Origin: Gammaproteobacteria bacterium
GTDB lineage: Bacteria; Pseudomonadota; Gammaproteobacteria; Granulosicoccales; Granulosicoccaceae
Direction: 5' to 3'
DNA length: 8,036 nucleotides
NCBI GenBank assembly: GCA_019634245.1
Contig: JAHQVR010000323.1
Coordinates: 1-8,036 of the forward strand
Numbering within the stretch: position 1 is the stretch's first letter; every line of letters begins with the position of its first letter. Both the position numbers and the translations under genes were made by a program. The notes beneath the pieces were generated by a model. It did not search any database. It was not told the DNA's origin and saw only the letters and a program-made list of their open reading frames with translations. This document shows, piece by piece, positions 1-7,556 of this stretch.

Positions 1-151
1 AGGGCACAGTATCGCGATGGCATTGATAAAAGATGGTTTGAACAATATGGGTCAGACGGTGTATTTGCCACAGGCAAGCGGGCCCGCTATTGAGGCAACC
101 ATTTGCAGCCCGGTGTTTCTGGATGCCGAGGGTACGAGGCAACGCTCATGA
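1..151 (+). CDS. soxA: Sarcosine oxidase alpha subunit, C-terminal end (5' partial)
   Basis: The reading frame enters the window with its first full codon at position 2 and gives 49 residues before TGA at 149-151. The tail contains GHSIAMALIKDG, then a beta-strand region and a final SPVFLDAEGTRQRS. This matches the end of the GcvT-like (aminomethyltransferase C-terminal) domain that closes the roughly 1000-residue alpha subunit of heterotetrameric sarcosine oxidase, where the pattern is typically a hydrophobic strand, then PVFYDPEG. In the family, this subunit binds NAD+ and tetrahydrofolate and helps turn sarcosine, tetrahydrofolate and O2 into glycine, methylene-tetrahydrofolate and H2O2 in the cytoplasm. 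The short fragment alone could also belong to another GcvT-type protein, but the overlapping soxG downstream settles the call. No ORF-length evidence is available because the gene starts outside the window. Confidence 0.85.
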   Translation, partial: GHSIAMALIKDGLNNMGQTVYLPQASGPAIEATICSPVFLDAEGTRQRS

Positions 152-807
152 GTGTGGAGATAAAAAATGCGTTGGTAGCTGGGCAATGGCCGGCAGCGAT
201 GGCCGACAACTCGGTAGAGATACTCTCCGGGCTGGCACACATAGTACAAAAGGTGTCTCTCGATCGTCAGGAACCTCTAGAAACAGCAGCCCCTGGAGTG
301 TTTCTGTCCGAGGTCTCAACCGGTCTATTGACCATTCGCGGCAACGTCAATGATGCGTCACTCAGCAATGCCGTGCAGAATGTTTTGGGCTGTTCACTGC
401 CAGCAGTCTTACAAAGTGATACGAATGGTCAGGTTGTGAGTCGCTGGATGGCTCCAGACGATTGGCTAATTTCCGCACCAGTGGACAATCTGTTTCAAAT
501 TGAGCAAGATTTACGACAGGCTGTATCCGGATCCTTTGCTGCCGTTAATGTCACGGGCGGGTATTGCGTGTTGCAGCTGGCTGGAGATGATGCAATTCGC
601 GTGTTGAAGAAGAGCACGCCCTACGACGTGCATCCGGGTAACTTACCTCCTGGAAAAGTCGTTAATTCAACCTTTGCAAAAACTCAAGCCACTATAAGAG
701 CGCTCGATGAGGGGTATGAACTCATCGTCCGAAGAAGTTTTGCAGATTACGTCTGGACTTGGCTGTTGGTGGCAGCTAGCGAGTATGGGTTTAGCGTCAC
801 CGACTAA
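148..807 (+). CDS. soxG: Sarcosine oxidase gamma subunit
   Basis: This 219-residue protein is the usual size for the small gamma subunit of heterotetrameric sarcosine oxidase (about 200). The start is ATG at 148, which overlaps the soxA stop as ATGA. GAGG at 136-139 is a good SD eight bases upstream. An in-frame ATG at 103 lies deep inside soxA, lacks homology and is rejected. Family marks: RWMAPDDWLIS near residues 99-109 (usual form LGPDEWLL); VNVTGGYCVLQLAGDDAIRVL at about 133-153; STPYDVHPGNLPPGK at 156-170; and RSFADYVWTWL at 196-206. The family resembles a shortened GcvT/YgfZ fold. The gamma subunit has no known catalytic site of its own and supports assembly of the SoxBDAG complex. soxB and soxD are expected upstream of the window. 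Translation is probably coupled to soxA. Confidence 0.93.
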   Translation: MSVEIKNALVAGQWPAAMADNSVEILSGLAHIVQKVSLDRQEPLETAAPGVFLSEVSTGLLTIRGNVNDASLSNAVQNVLGCSLPAVLQSDTNGQVVSRWMAPDDWLISAPVDNLFQIEQDLRQAVSGSFAAVNVTGGYCVLQLAGDDAIRVLKKSTPYDVHPGNLPPGKVVNSTFAKTQATIRALDEGYELIVRRSFADYVWTWLLVAASEYGFSVTD

Positions 808-814
808 TGGCGAA

Positions 815-843
815 CTCCAGGCGCTCTACACCTGGAGGCCACT
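815..843 (+). promoter_or_regulatory. SD-sequestering hairpin and ribosome binding site of the SRPBCC/GyrI gene
   Basis: CTCCAGG at 815-821 is perfectly complementary to CCTGGAG at 831-837, with a 9-base loop. The 3' arm contains most of the strong SD GGAGG (834-838), which sits five bases from the ATG at 844. The soxG stop TAA is at 805-807, so a ribosome ending on soxG would reach into the 5' arm and could open the stem. The sequence shows the pairing directly. The idea that it makes translation of the downstream gene depend on soxG translation is inference. There is no T-run after the stem, so it is not an intrinsic terminator. Confidence 0.55.
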
Positions 844-1791
844 ATGCCCGCATTTGATGTCACCACATCCGAAGTTATCGAAGCACCGTTGCAAAAAGTG
901 CATGACGCCATTGTAGATTTCCATACCTGGCCTACCTGGTCTCCATGGTTGTTTATGGAACCTGGCTGCTCGTTAGAATACCGTGGTACCACGGGTGAAA
1001 AAGACCATGGCTATGGTTGGCGAGGAAATAAGATTGGCGCTGGAGATATGACTTTATTGGATGCTGGAGATGCCTCGAACAGTCAGCATCGAACGGTAAA
1101 TTGCGATCTGCAATTTATAAAACCGTTTAAGTCCCAAGCTTCGGTTGGCTTTGTGTTAGAAGCCTTAGAGCCCTCCAGTACAAAAATCACCTGGACCATG
1201 AATAGCTCTTTACCGTTTTTTATGTTTTTCATGGTTAAGAAAATGGTGGCGATGATTCGCAATGATTATGATAGAGGCCTGCGTTTGCTAAAAGAATATG
1301 TGGAAACCGGCGATGTTCATATGTCGGTTGAGCATAACGGGGTAGTCGATGTTCCCGCATCGAGTTACCACGGAGTCTCAAGCACGACCACAATGGCTGG
1401 GGTTCACGATTCGATGCAGTCCAGTTATTCAACACTGATGTCGGGTTTAACAGACAGTTCGGTGGAAGCCGACGGAGCCCCATTTTCCATTTATACCGAT
1501 ACCGATTTTGTGAATGATCGAATGGCCTACATAGCCGCAGTTCCCACCAAGGGCGACGGCTCGGTGGCTGGGGCACAACGTGGGGAGCGGGCTGCCTGTA
1601 GAGCAGTTAAAGTCACTCAGCACGGTTCGTACTCTCATTTAGCCAACGGTTGGGCAATGGCCATGGGGGAGCTGCGATTTGCTAAGCTCAAACCTAACAA
1701 GACGATTAAGCCCTTCGAAATATATTTGAACGATCCCGATCAAACGCCAGAACAAGAATTGATTACTGAAATCTACGTTCCTATTCGTTAG
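844..1791 (+). CDS. SRPBCC (polyketide cyclase/START-like) + GyrI-like effector-binding two-domain protein
   Basis: A 315-residue soluble protein with a strong SD (GGAGG at 834-838). Residues about 2-155 look like an SRPBCC/polyketide-cyclase domain: an N-terminal strand ending in EAPLQKVHDAIVDFHTWPTWSPW, a region rich in beta strands with ITWTMNSSLPFFMF, and the closing amphipathic helix DYDRGLRLLKEYVE (141-154). Residues about 160-315 look like a GyrI-like/AraC effector-binding domain, with VTQHGSYSHLANGW near 257-270 and the typical end FEIYLNDPDQTPEQ...LITEIYVPIR. No helix-turn-helix, signal peptide or membrane segment is visible, so it is not a transcription factor in the usual sense. 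Both domains bind small hydrophobic ligands in other proteins. The ligand here is unknown. It follows soxG by 36 bases on the same strand and is probably in that operon. Confidence 0.88.
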   Translation: MPAFDVTTSEVIEAPLQKVHDAIVDFHTWPTWSPWLFMEPGCSLEYRGTTGEKDHGYGWRGNKIGAGDMTLLDAGDASNSQHRTVNCDLQFIKPFKSQASVGFVLEALEPSSTKITWTMNSSLPFFMFFMVKKMVAMIRNDYDRGLRLLKEYVETGDVHMSVEHNGVVDVPASSYHGVSSTTTMAGVHDSMQSSYSTLMSGLTDSSVEADGAPFSIYTDTDFVNDRMAYIAAVPTKGDGSVAGAQRGERAACRAVKVTQHGSYSHLANGWAMAMGELRFAKLKPNKTIKPFEIYLNDPDQTPEQELITEIYVPIR

Positions 1792-1812
1792 CGATTCATC
1801 AACAAAGCAGGT

Positions 1813-2751
1813 TTAGCGGTTAGTTGAGTTCCTAATTGCTGTGGTGATCGGTTTAAGTATTTGCGGGCAGAAGTAGATCGGTAGTTGGGCGACGGCAAAA
1901 TACATCCAAGTCATTTCGGGCAGCGCACTCGCTGTGGCAGCTATGATCAGGCCCATATTTCTGTTGGATACCAACAGCGCGATGGCAAGAGCCCGTTCTT
2001 GGTCGGCGCGCTTAAACACTAAGTAAGTGATTGACCAGAGAGTAAAAAAGAGTACAAACGATACTAAGGTCAACATGATTACCAGGGCCGGGGAGTTCAA
2101 CAAAGGGGTCCTTATGTTGCCCAAAATGGCACAGATAAAGACCAATAAAACGATCACGTTGATGCCATCGAGTTCTTTGTCGAACTGGGCCAAGCGCTTA
2201 ATGCCGATTAACCACTGCAGAAACAATCCCGCAAAAGCCGTAGAAATTAATATCAGTAATAACTTGATGCCCAACATCATAGGCGTAATCGATAACTCAA
2301 CGTTGGCCACGCTCGCATACACGGGTGCCAACAAGGGTGTTAGTGCGGTACTGAGCACTAGAGTGATTAGTACCAGCGTGGCGTCCAAGCCTAGCAACAT
2401 TGCAAATGCTGGCGCCGCCATCAGCGGAGATGCGCTGGCTTGGAATACCAAGGCAGGATGCAATTCGGGGAAGCGATCCTCAACATTCAGTAGTTTAAAC
2501 AGAACAATCAGGCCCATTGGAACAATGAACATTGTCCAAACCGTTGCTGCAATAACCCATTTGGGATTTTTAAAATGGATTCGAAGCGCGTTCAAATCCA
2601 GGCGCAAGAAGGCCACAAACAATAATAAGATAATCGCTTCTTCAACATAGTGTTTCAGCCAGACCCCTAATTGAGGTACGGCGATACCTATGACTACCAG
2701 GCTTGCTAGGGCGATCGAGCTGTGCCTACCCAGCCAAGCCAGTGGGTTCAC
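1813..2751 (-). CDS. BASS/SBF family (bile acid:Na+ symporter-like) transporter
   Basis: A 312-residue, very hydrophobic protein with about ten membrane segments (roughly 13-30, 37-55, 65-88, 99-121, 124-147, 158-181, 193-212, 221-246, 253-274 and 279-300). Length and layout fit the BASS/SBF family of inner-membrane secondary transporters. The two half-repeats each carry a crossover-like stretch: ASASPLMAAPAFAMLLG at 105-121 and VSNRNMGLIIAATASALPE at 261-279. In sodium-coupled members the second motif reads like EVGMQNSGLA. Here the acidic and glutamine positions are replaced, so Na+ coupling cannot be assumed. The start is GTG at 2751-2749, overlapping the pyc stop as GTGA, with no clear SD. 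This implies termination-reinitiation from pyc. Substrate unknown; pyruvate or another organic acid is suggested only by the coupling. Relatives such as PanS or ACR3-like carriers are alternatives. The stop lies 21 bases from the convergent gene. Confidence 0.85.
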   Translation of the reverse strand: MNPLAWLGRHSSIALASLVVIGIAVPQLGVWLKHYVEEAIILLLFVAFLRLDLNALRIHFKNPKWVIAATVWTMFIVPMGLIVLFKLLNVEDRFPELHPALVFQASASPLMAAPAFAMLLGLDATLVLITLVLSTALTPLLAPVYASVANVELSITPMMLGIKLLLILISTAFAGLFLQWLIGIKRLAQFDKELDGINVIVLLVFICAILGNIRTPLLNSPALVIMLTLVSFVLFFTLWSITYLVFKRADQERALAIALLVSNRNMGLIIAATASALPEMTWMYFAVAQLPIYFCPQILKPITTAIRNSTNR

Positions 2752-5700
2752 GACAGTTTAATGAGCAAGTCTTTTGCGTCTATTTGATCACCTACGCCGA
2801 CCAGTAGCTCAGTGACTTCACCATCGGTCTCTGCATAAATTGCGGTTTCCATTTTCATCGCTTCAATCGAAAGCAATACATCCCCGGCAGAGACGTTCTG
2901 ACCTTTACTAACAGCAACTTGAGAGACAACACCCGGCATCGGAGCCCCCACTTGAGATTTATCGCCAAGGTCTGCTTTGGGGCGGGCCTGAGCCATTTCT
3001 GCACCGTGCAATCTATCGGGTACTTGTATCGATCGAGGTTGACCATTCAGTTCAAAGAACACTCGAACCATACCTTTATCATTGACTTCCCCAATGGCAA
3101 CACAGCGCAATACCAGTGTTTTGCCTTGTTCAATATCAATGAAAATTTCATCACCGATTTTTACACCATAGAAATACACCGGTGTGGGCAAAACACTGGT
3201 TGGTCCGTATTCTTGCTGTGCCGCTTGAAACTCAGTAAATACTTTTGGATACATCAGATATCCTGCTATATCCAGATCGGTGACCTCCCGACCAATGATC
3301 TCTTTCAATTCTGTTGCGGTTGCTAAAAAATCCACCGGTGGAATCGTAGCGCCGGCCCGATCTGTTAGTGGTGCCTCTCCTTTTAGTACAATTTGTTGTA
3401 TCTCTTGCGGCCAACCTCCGGTTGGTTGACTGAGTTCGCCGCGCATCATTGAAACCACTGAGTCGGGGAAGGCAATCTCCTGATCGGGGTTTTTAACATC
3501 GTCGATGGTCATATCCTGACTGACCATCATTAAAGCCAAGTCGCCCACGACTTTAGAACTGGGAGTCACTTTAACGATGTCACCAAATAAGTCGTTCACA
3601 TCTGAATAGGCTTGTGCTACTTCATGCCAGCGATCACTTAAGCCGAGCGACCGGGCTTGTTCTTTTAGGTTGGTGAATTGTCCACCTGGCATTTCGTGAA
3701 GGTAGACTTCCGAAGCTGGGCTATATTGATCGCTTTCAAAAGCTCGATATTGTCGGCGTACGTTTTCCCAATAAAACGATATCTTATCGATGGCTGAACG
3801 AGACAGATTGGGCTTGCGTTCGTGATGGCTCAACGCTGACACAATAGAACCCAAACACGGTTGTGACGTTGTGCCTGAAAAGGCATCCATGGCAGCATCA
3901 ACGGCATCGACATTGGCGTCTATAGCAGCTAGCACAGTCGCAGCCGATATACCTGAGGTGTCATGAGTGTGAAAATGTAGCGGTAGGGTTGTTTCTTCAC
4001 GTAATGCACTAAACAATTGTGTTGCCGCTGCAGGTTTCAATACGCCGGACATATCTTTGATGGCAATGATGTGTGCACCAGCGGCTTCTAATTCTCTAGC
4101 TAAACCCAGATAGTATTTAAGGTCGTACTTATTTTTACCTTTTTCTAGCATGTCGCCGGTGTAGCAAATGGCGGCTTCACAAAGTTTGTTTTGTTCACGC
4201 ACAGCATCCATACTCACACGCATATTTTCAATCCAGTTAAAACAGTCAAACACACGGAATAAATCAACCCCTGTGTCTGCTGCCTGTTTGACAAAGTGCT
4301 GAAGCACGTTGTCTGGGTAGTTGGTGTAACCCACCCCGTTGGCACCCCGAATGAGCATTTGAAGCAAAATATTAGGCGCGCGTTCACGAATAGCGGCTAA
4401 ACGCTCCCAAGGGTCTTCTGTTAGAAACCGCATGCTGACATCGAAGGTTGCACCACCCCAGCATTCCAAGCTCAGCAGCTCGGGTAGTGCTTTGGAATAA
4501 GCACCGGCAATGTTGACAATATCAAAGGTGCGCATTCGCGTTGCGAGTAACGACTGAGGCGCATCCCGCATCGTGGTGTCAGTGAAGAGGATTTCAGGAT
4601 GTTCTCTCATCCATTTTGAAAAGGCTTCAGGACCATCCTTGTCTAGCCGTTGTTTCGTGCCATCTGCAGCAGGTTGGTCGAACCAAGGGGCTTTTATTAC
4701 GGTTTCAGTGATTGTGGGTTTTGGTCTATCGCGCACATCGGGGTGACCATTGACCGATACGTCGGCAATATATTGCAAAAGTTTTGTGGCTCTGTCCTGA
4801 CGCTGGACCTGTTTAAATAAATCGGGTGTTGTATCAATAAATTTCGTGGTGTAACTGTTATCGAGAAACTTCTCGTGACCGATAATGTTTTCCAGAAAAG
4901 TCAGGTTGGTTGCAACGCCACGAATGCGAAACTCACGTAAGGCTCGGTCCATACGCTTAATGGTTTCATCAGCGGTAGATGCCCACGCCGTGACCTTTTC
5001 CAGTAAAGGATCGTAGTAACGATTGATCACAGCGCCGGAATAAGCGGTGCCGCCATCAAGCCGGATTCCAAAACCGGCCGCGCCCCGATAGGCAGTAATG
5101 CGTCCATAGTCGGGAACAAAATTTTGCTCAGGGTCTTCTGTGGTAATTCGGCACTGCATGGCGTGGCCATTTAACTCGATATCACCCTGTTTGGGCACGC
5201 CGGACTCAGGGGTTCCTATTTCAGCACCTTCCACCAGATGAATTTGTGCCTTGATGATGTCGATGCCGGTAATTTCTTCAGTGACGGTGTGTTCTACCTG
5301 AACTCGAGGATTCACTTCGATGAAGTAGAATGAACCGCTGTCCATATCCATCAGGAACTCTACCGTGCCCGCTGCGAGATAGTGGGTAGCACGGCCGATT
5401 CTCAATGCATACTCGGTAACCTCTGCACGCTGTTTTTCATCCAGATAAGGTGCTGGAGCACGCTCCACAATCTTTTGATTACGCCGTTGTACCGTACAAT
5501 CTCTTTCGAACAGATGCACGACGTTGCCATGCGAATCGCCGAGTATTTGGACTTCGACATGCCGGGCGCGCTCGATTAGCTTTTCTAAGTAGATTTCATC
5601 TTTGCCAAAGGCCGCTTTGGCTTCTCGGCGCGCTTCGTTGACCTCGTTTTCTATTTCGTCTTCGCTGTAAATGGCTCGCATGCCACGGCCACCGCCACCC

Positions 5701-6206
5701 CAGGACGCCTTGAGCATGACCGGATAGCCGATCTCTGCTGCCATTTTCTTTATGGTGGCAACGTCCTCGGGCAAAGGTTCAGTAGCGGGAACGACCGGCA
5801 CATCGGCCGACTGCGCCAATGTCCGAGCGGACACTTTATTCCCCAGCGAATTCATCGTTTCAGCGTGCGGCCCGATAAATGTGATGCCGGCCTCTGCACA
5901 GGCTTCAACGAATTCTGGGCTCTCGGAGAGCAGTCCGTAGCCAGGATGTATCGCATCAGCGCCACTGAGTTTTGCTACCCGCAACACCTCCTCGATGGAC
6001 AAGTAAGACTCAATAGGGCCCATATCGGCGTTTAGATGAGGACCTTTGCCGATTTGATAGGCCTCATCGGCCTTAAACCTATGTAGAGCGAGTTTGTCTT
6101 CCTCAGCCCAGACAGCAACGGTCTTTAGGCCAAGTTCGTTAGCCGCTCGGAACACTCGGATGGCAATTTCTGAACGATTTGCGACAAGGATTTTTTGGAT
6201 AGACAC
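2748..6206 (-). CDS. pyc: Pyruvate carboxylase, single-chain (alpha4) form
   Basis: This biotin enzyme makes oxaloacetate from pyruvate, bicarbonate and ATP in the cytoplasm, refilling the TCA cycle. Numbering is from GTG at 6206, giving 1152 residues, the usual family length. Biotin carboxylase (1-450): ATP-grasp glycine loop GGGGRGM at 170-176, [12 protein letters not shown] with K245, and [10 protein letters not shown] with N299, R301, Q303 and E305. Carboxyltransferase (about 540-1000): [12 protein letters not shown], metal-binding lysine K717 in AIKDM, H746 and H748 in HFHTH, and T881 in KVTPSSK. BCCP: EAMKM with biotinyl lysine K1118. D420, R427, R429, R469, D471 and R472 match residues I recall from the acetyl-CoA site of Rhizobium etli PC, suggesting acetyl-CoA activation. 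The start at 6206 gives the canonical [12 protein letters not shown] opening and has AAGGA 13 bases upstream. A GTG at 6239 would add 11 unconserved residues. No frameshift is seen. Confidence 0.96.
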   Translation of the reverse strand: MSIQKILVANRSEIAIRVFRAANELGLKTVAVWAEEDKLALHRFKADEAYQIGKGPHLNADMGPIESYLSIEEVLRVAKLSGADAIHPGYGLLSESPEFVEACAEAGITFIGPHAETMNSLGNKVSARTLAQSADVPVVPATEPLPEDVATIKKMAAEIGYPVMLKASWGGGGRGMRAIYSEDEIENEVNEARREAKAAFGKDEIYLEKLIERARHVEVQILGDSHGNVVHLFERDCTVQRRNQKIVERAPAPYLDEKQRAEVTEYALRIGRATHYLAAGTVEFLMDMDSGSFYFIEVNPRVQVEHTVTEEITGIDIIKAQIHLVEGAEIGTPESGVPKQGDIELNGHAMQCRITTEDPEQNFVPDYGRITAYRGAAGFGIRLDGGTAYSGAVINRYYDPLLEKVTAWASTADETIKRMDRALREFRIRGVATNLTFLENIIGHEKFLDNSYTTKFIDTTPDLFKQVQRQDRATKLLQYIADVSVNGHPDVRDRPKPTITETVIKAPWFDQPAADGTKQRLDKDGPEAFSKWMREHPEILFTDTTMRDAPQSLLATRMRTFDIVNIAGAYSKALPELLSLECWGGATFDVSMRFLTEDPWERLAAIRERAPNILLQMLIRGANGVGYTNYPDNVLQHFVKQAADTGVDLFRVFDCFNWIENMRVSMDAVREQNKLCEAAICYTGDMLEKGKNKYDLKYYLGLARELEAAGAHIIAIKDMSGVLKPAAATQLFSALREETTLPLHFHTHDTSGISAATVLAAIDANVDAVDAAMDAFSGTTSQPCLGSIVSALSHHERKPNLSRSAIDKISFYWENVRRQYRAFESDQYSPASEVYLHEMPGGQFTNLKEQARSLGLSDRWHEVAQAYSDVNDLFGDIVKVTPSSKVVGDLALMMVSQDMTIDDVKNPDQEIAFPDSVVSMMRGELSQPTGGWPQEIQQIVLKGEAPLTDRAGATIPPVDFLATATELKEIIGREVTDLDIAGYLMYPKVFTEFQAAQQEYGPTSVLPTPVYFYGVKIGDEIFIDIEQGKTLVLRCVAIGEVNDKGMVRVFFELNGQPRSIQVPDRLHGAEMAQARPKADLGDKSQVGAPMPGVVSQVAVSKGQNVSAGDVLLSIEAMKMETAIYAETDGEVTELLVGVGDQIDAKDLLIKLS

Positions 6207-6219
6207 AGCGGACGCTAAT

Positions 6220-6224
6220 TCCTT
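6220..6224 (-). promoter_or_regulatory. Candidate ribosome binding site for pyc (decides the start)
   Basis: On the minus strand AAGGA lies 13 bases before GTG 6206-6204. The spacing is a little long, but no comparable SD precedes the alternative GTG at 6239-6237. Together with the conserved N-terminus of the family, this favours the shorter protein. Confidence 0.4.
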
Positions 6225-6291
6225 ATTGATTCGACACACATATTAGCAGGACTCGGTGTGCCAGCAGCATCAATACTGTGGATAGGCGTCG

Positions 6292-6300
6292 GTTATAGCA
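6292..6300 (-). promoter_or_regulatory. Candidate extended -10 promoter element for pyc-BASS
   Basis: The minus strand reads TGCTATAAC here: an extended -10 (TGn) followed by TATAAC, five of six matches to TATAAT. No convincing -35 lies at 16-18 bases, which extended -10 promoters can tolerate. Transcription would begin near 6285, giving a leader of roughly 80 bases before GTG 6206. A second, weaker copy of the pattern, TGCTAATAT, lies at 6240-6248 and would start the transcript downstream of the rejected GTG 6239. Assigned by eye only. The gap 6207-6305 shows no intrinsic terminator after the preceding b561-YceI gene, so read-through is also possible. Confidence 0.35.
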
Positions 6301-6305
6301 CCGGA

Positions 6306-7442
6306 CTACTGCAAGGGGATGTCGAACGAGACGGTTGCAGTTAAGCCAACGTTGACATCATCGGGGTATTGTTCAGCGCCGAGGCCAAAATCCAGCCGCT
6401 GAAAGTTGAACGAACCGGTGGCCTGCTTACCTTCAGTGATGAGTAACGGGAAGGTTAAATCCTTGTTAATTCCTTTTATAGTGAGAGCGCCAGTTACCAA
6501 ATATTCGTCAACCGAGATGAGCACTATTTCAGATGAACTGAAAGAGGCGGTTGGAAAATTGTCGAGGTCGAACCAATCCGGATCCATCAATGAAGAGTTT
6601 GCCTGGGGATTGTCGGTGCTGCCACTGTCCATGTTTATGGTTGCCTTCAATGAATTCGCGGAAGGGTCGGCGTTACCCAGCACCAGAACAATATCGGTAG
6701 CGTCAAATTGGCCTTGTGTGTTGGTGCCCGATACGGGCACAGTAAAGATCACCGAAGCGTCTCCAGCGCTGGTGACCACCGGGGCTTTATTCTCTAGTTC
6801 AAACGCGTAGAGCCCCACTGCGAAAATCAAAGCCGTCAGACCAATGCCAGAGCTCAATTGCCAGAATCCATGCGATGAAGCATCGGGTAGCATCCGCTTC
6901 AAGACATTGTCTTTGTTTACCCAGTGGTGTTTCAATGCTGCAGCGATATGAATCAACAAAAGCACAATTAGGGCGGTGGACGCTAATTCGTGGAACTTAT
7001 GAAAGCGATGCTCCCAGAACTCCTTGTTAGCAAGCTCCGGAAAGGGCGGTAGGTGCGGCCAAGGAATGACATTGAATAGTAGGGTATCGATGTCCAATGT
7101 GGAGGCCGACACCATGATCCAACCGGTCATGGGAACCACGATCATCAATAGATAAAAGCCGATGTGCGAAAGGGCGGCTGCCAGATGTTCCCACTTGGGC
7201 GCATCATCTGGGTGAGCTGGGGCTCGATGAGTGAGTCGCCAGACCAGACGTAGCGGTACCAGGATCAGTACTAGTATTCCGAATGTTTTATGCCATTGCG
7301 TAAGAGAATACCGCAGTGGATCAGCCTCATCAAGGCTTGTCATGTACTTGCCGATGGCTAGCAGACCAATAATCGTAAAGGCAATCAACCAGTGAAGAAC
7401 TACGGCGACATCGCCATAGCGGGTTGGGTATTGTTTGCGCAT
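6306..7442 (-). CDS. Cytochrome b561 - YceI domain fusion membrane protein
   Basis: A 378-residue inner-membrane protein. Residues 1-185 are a bacterial cytochrome b561 (CybB/YodB type) with four helices (about 13-33, 52-69, 91-111, 153-171). The expected di-haem ligands are H17, H51, H151 and H165. Their spacings (34 and 14) equal those I recall for E. coli CybB (H13/H47 and H137/H151). A fifth helix at about 194-213 follows, then a YceI-like domain at about 220-378 with DWFDLDNFPTASFSSSEI, VTGALTIKGINKDLTFPL and FQRLDFGLG. With the N-terminus inside the cell, five helices put the YceI domain in the periplasm. CybB moves electrons from superoxide to ubiquinone, and YceI proteins bind long isoprenoid lipids, so a quinone or redox role is a reasonable inference. 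The start is ATG at 7442-7440. It has no clear SD, but no better in-frame start exists upstream. Confidence 0.92.
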   Translation of the reverse strand: MRKQYPTRYGDVAVVLHWLIAFTIIGLLAIGKYMTSLDEADPLRYSLTQWHKTFGILVLILVPLRLVWRLTHRAPAHPDDAPKWEHLAAALSHIGFYLLMIVVPMTGWIMVSASTLDIDTLLFNVIPWPHLPPFPELANKEFWEHRFHKFHELASTALIVLLLIHIAAALKHHWVNKDNVLKRMLPDASSHGFWQLSSGIGLTALIFAVGLYAFELENKAPVVTSAGDASVIFTVPVSGTNTQGQFDATDIVLVLGNADPSANSLKATINMDSGSTDNPQANSSLMDPDWFDLDNFPTASFSSSEIVLISVDEYLVTGALTIKGINKDLTFPLLITEGKQATGSFNFQRLDFGLGAEQYPDDVNVGLTATVSFDIPLQ

Positions 7443-7494
7443 TCGATTCGTGATGGAGGTTTTGTCTACAACGATGATGACATAAAAGCGGATG

Positions 7495-7528
7495 AAAAAA
7501 GGGCTGGAAAACCAAGCTTCCAGCCCTT
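7495..7528 (-). terminator. Intrinsic terminator of the free-standing YceI gene
   Basis: On the minus strand a perfect stem of GGGCTGGAA with TTCCAGCCC (7518-7526 with 7501-7509) is extended by two A-T pairs, closed by an 8-base loop, and followed directly by six T (7500-7495). This is a textbook rho-independent terminator about 30 bases after the stop of the upstream YceI gene (7557-7559). It separates that gene from the b561-YceI fusion gene. On the plus strand the stem is not followed by a T-run, so it works in one direction only. Confidence 0.9.
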
Positions 7529-7556
7529 ACATAGAGCGACCGTAATAAGAAGGTGA

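Noticed and set aside
103..147. Upstream in-frame ATG for soxG
   Set aside because: It lies well inside the soxA reading frame, adds residues without family similarity, and the ATG at 148 has a GAGG SD and the usual ATGA overlap.
807..857. A 16-codon frame starting on the soxG stop (TAATG) as a coding leader peptide
   Set aside because: It is too short to judge and overlaps the next gene start; no run of regulatory codons is seen. At most it helps to open the hairpin.
2027..2650. Plus-strand open frame of 207 residues inside the transporter gene
   Set aside because: It is exactly antisense to a well-supported membrane protein, has no recognisable motif and is rich in N, S, K and A, as expected for the complement of hydrophobic codons.
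2919..3326. Plus-strand 135-residue ORF within pyc
   Set aside because: It is antisense to the BCCP and end of the carboxyltransferase region, with no domain pattern and no SD.
6207..6239. GTG at 6239 as the start of pyc
   Set aside because: It has no SD, adds 11 residues without family similarity, and shifts known site residues out of register with R. etli PC.
6406..6810. Plus-strand 134-residue ORF within the b561-YceI gene
   Set aside because: It is a shadow of the YceI domain on the other strand, with no motif or plausible context.
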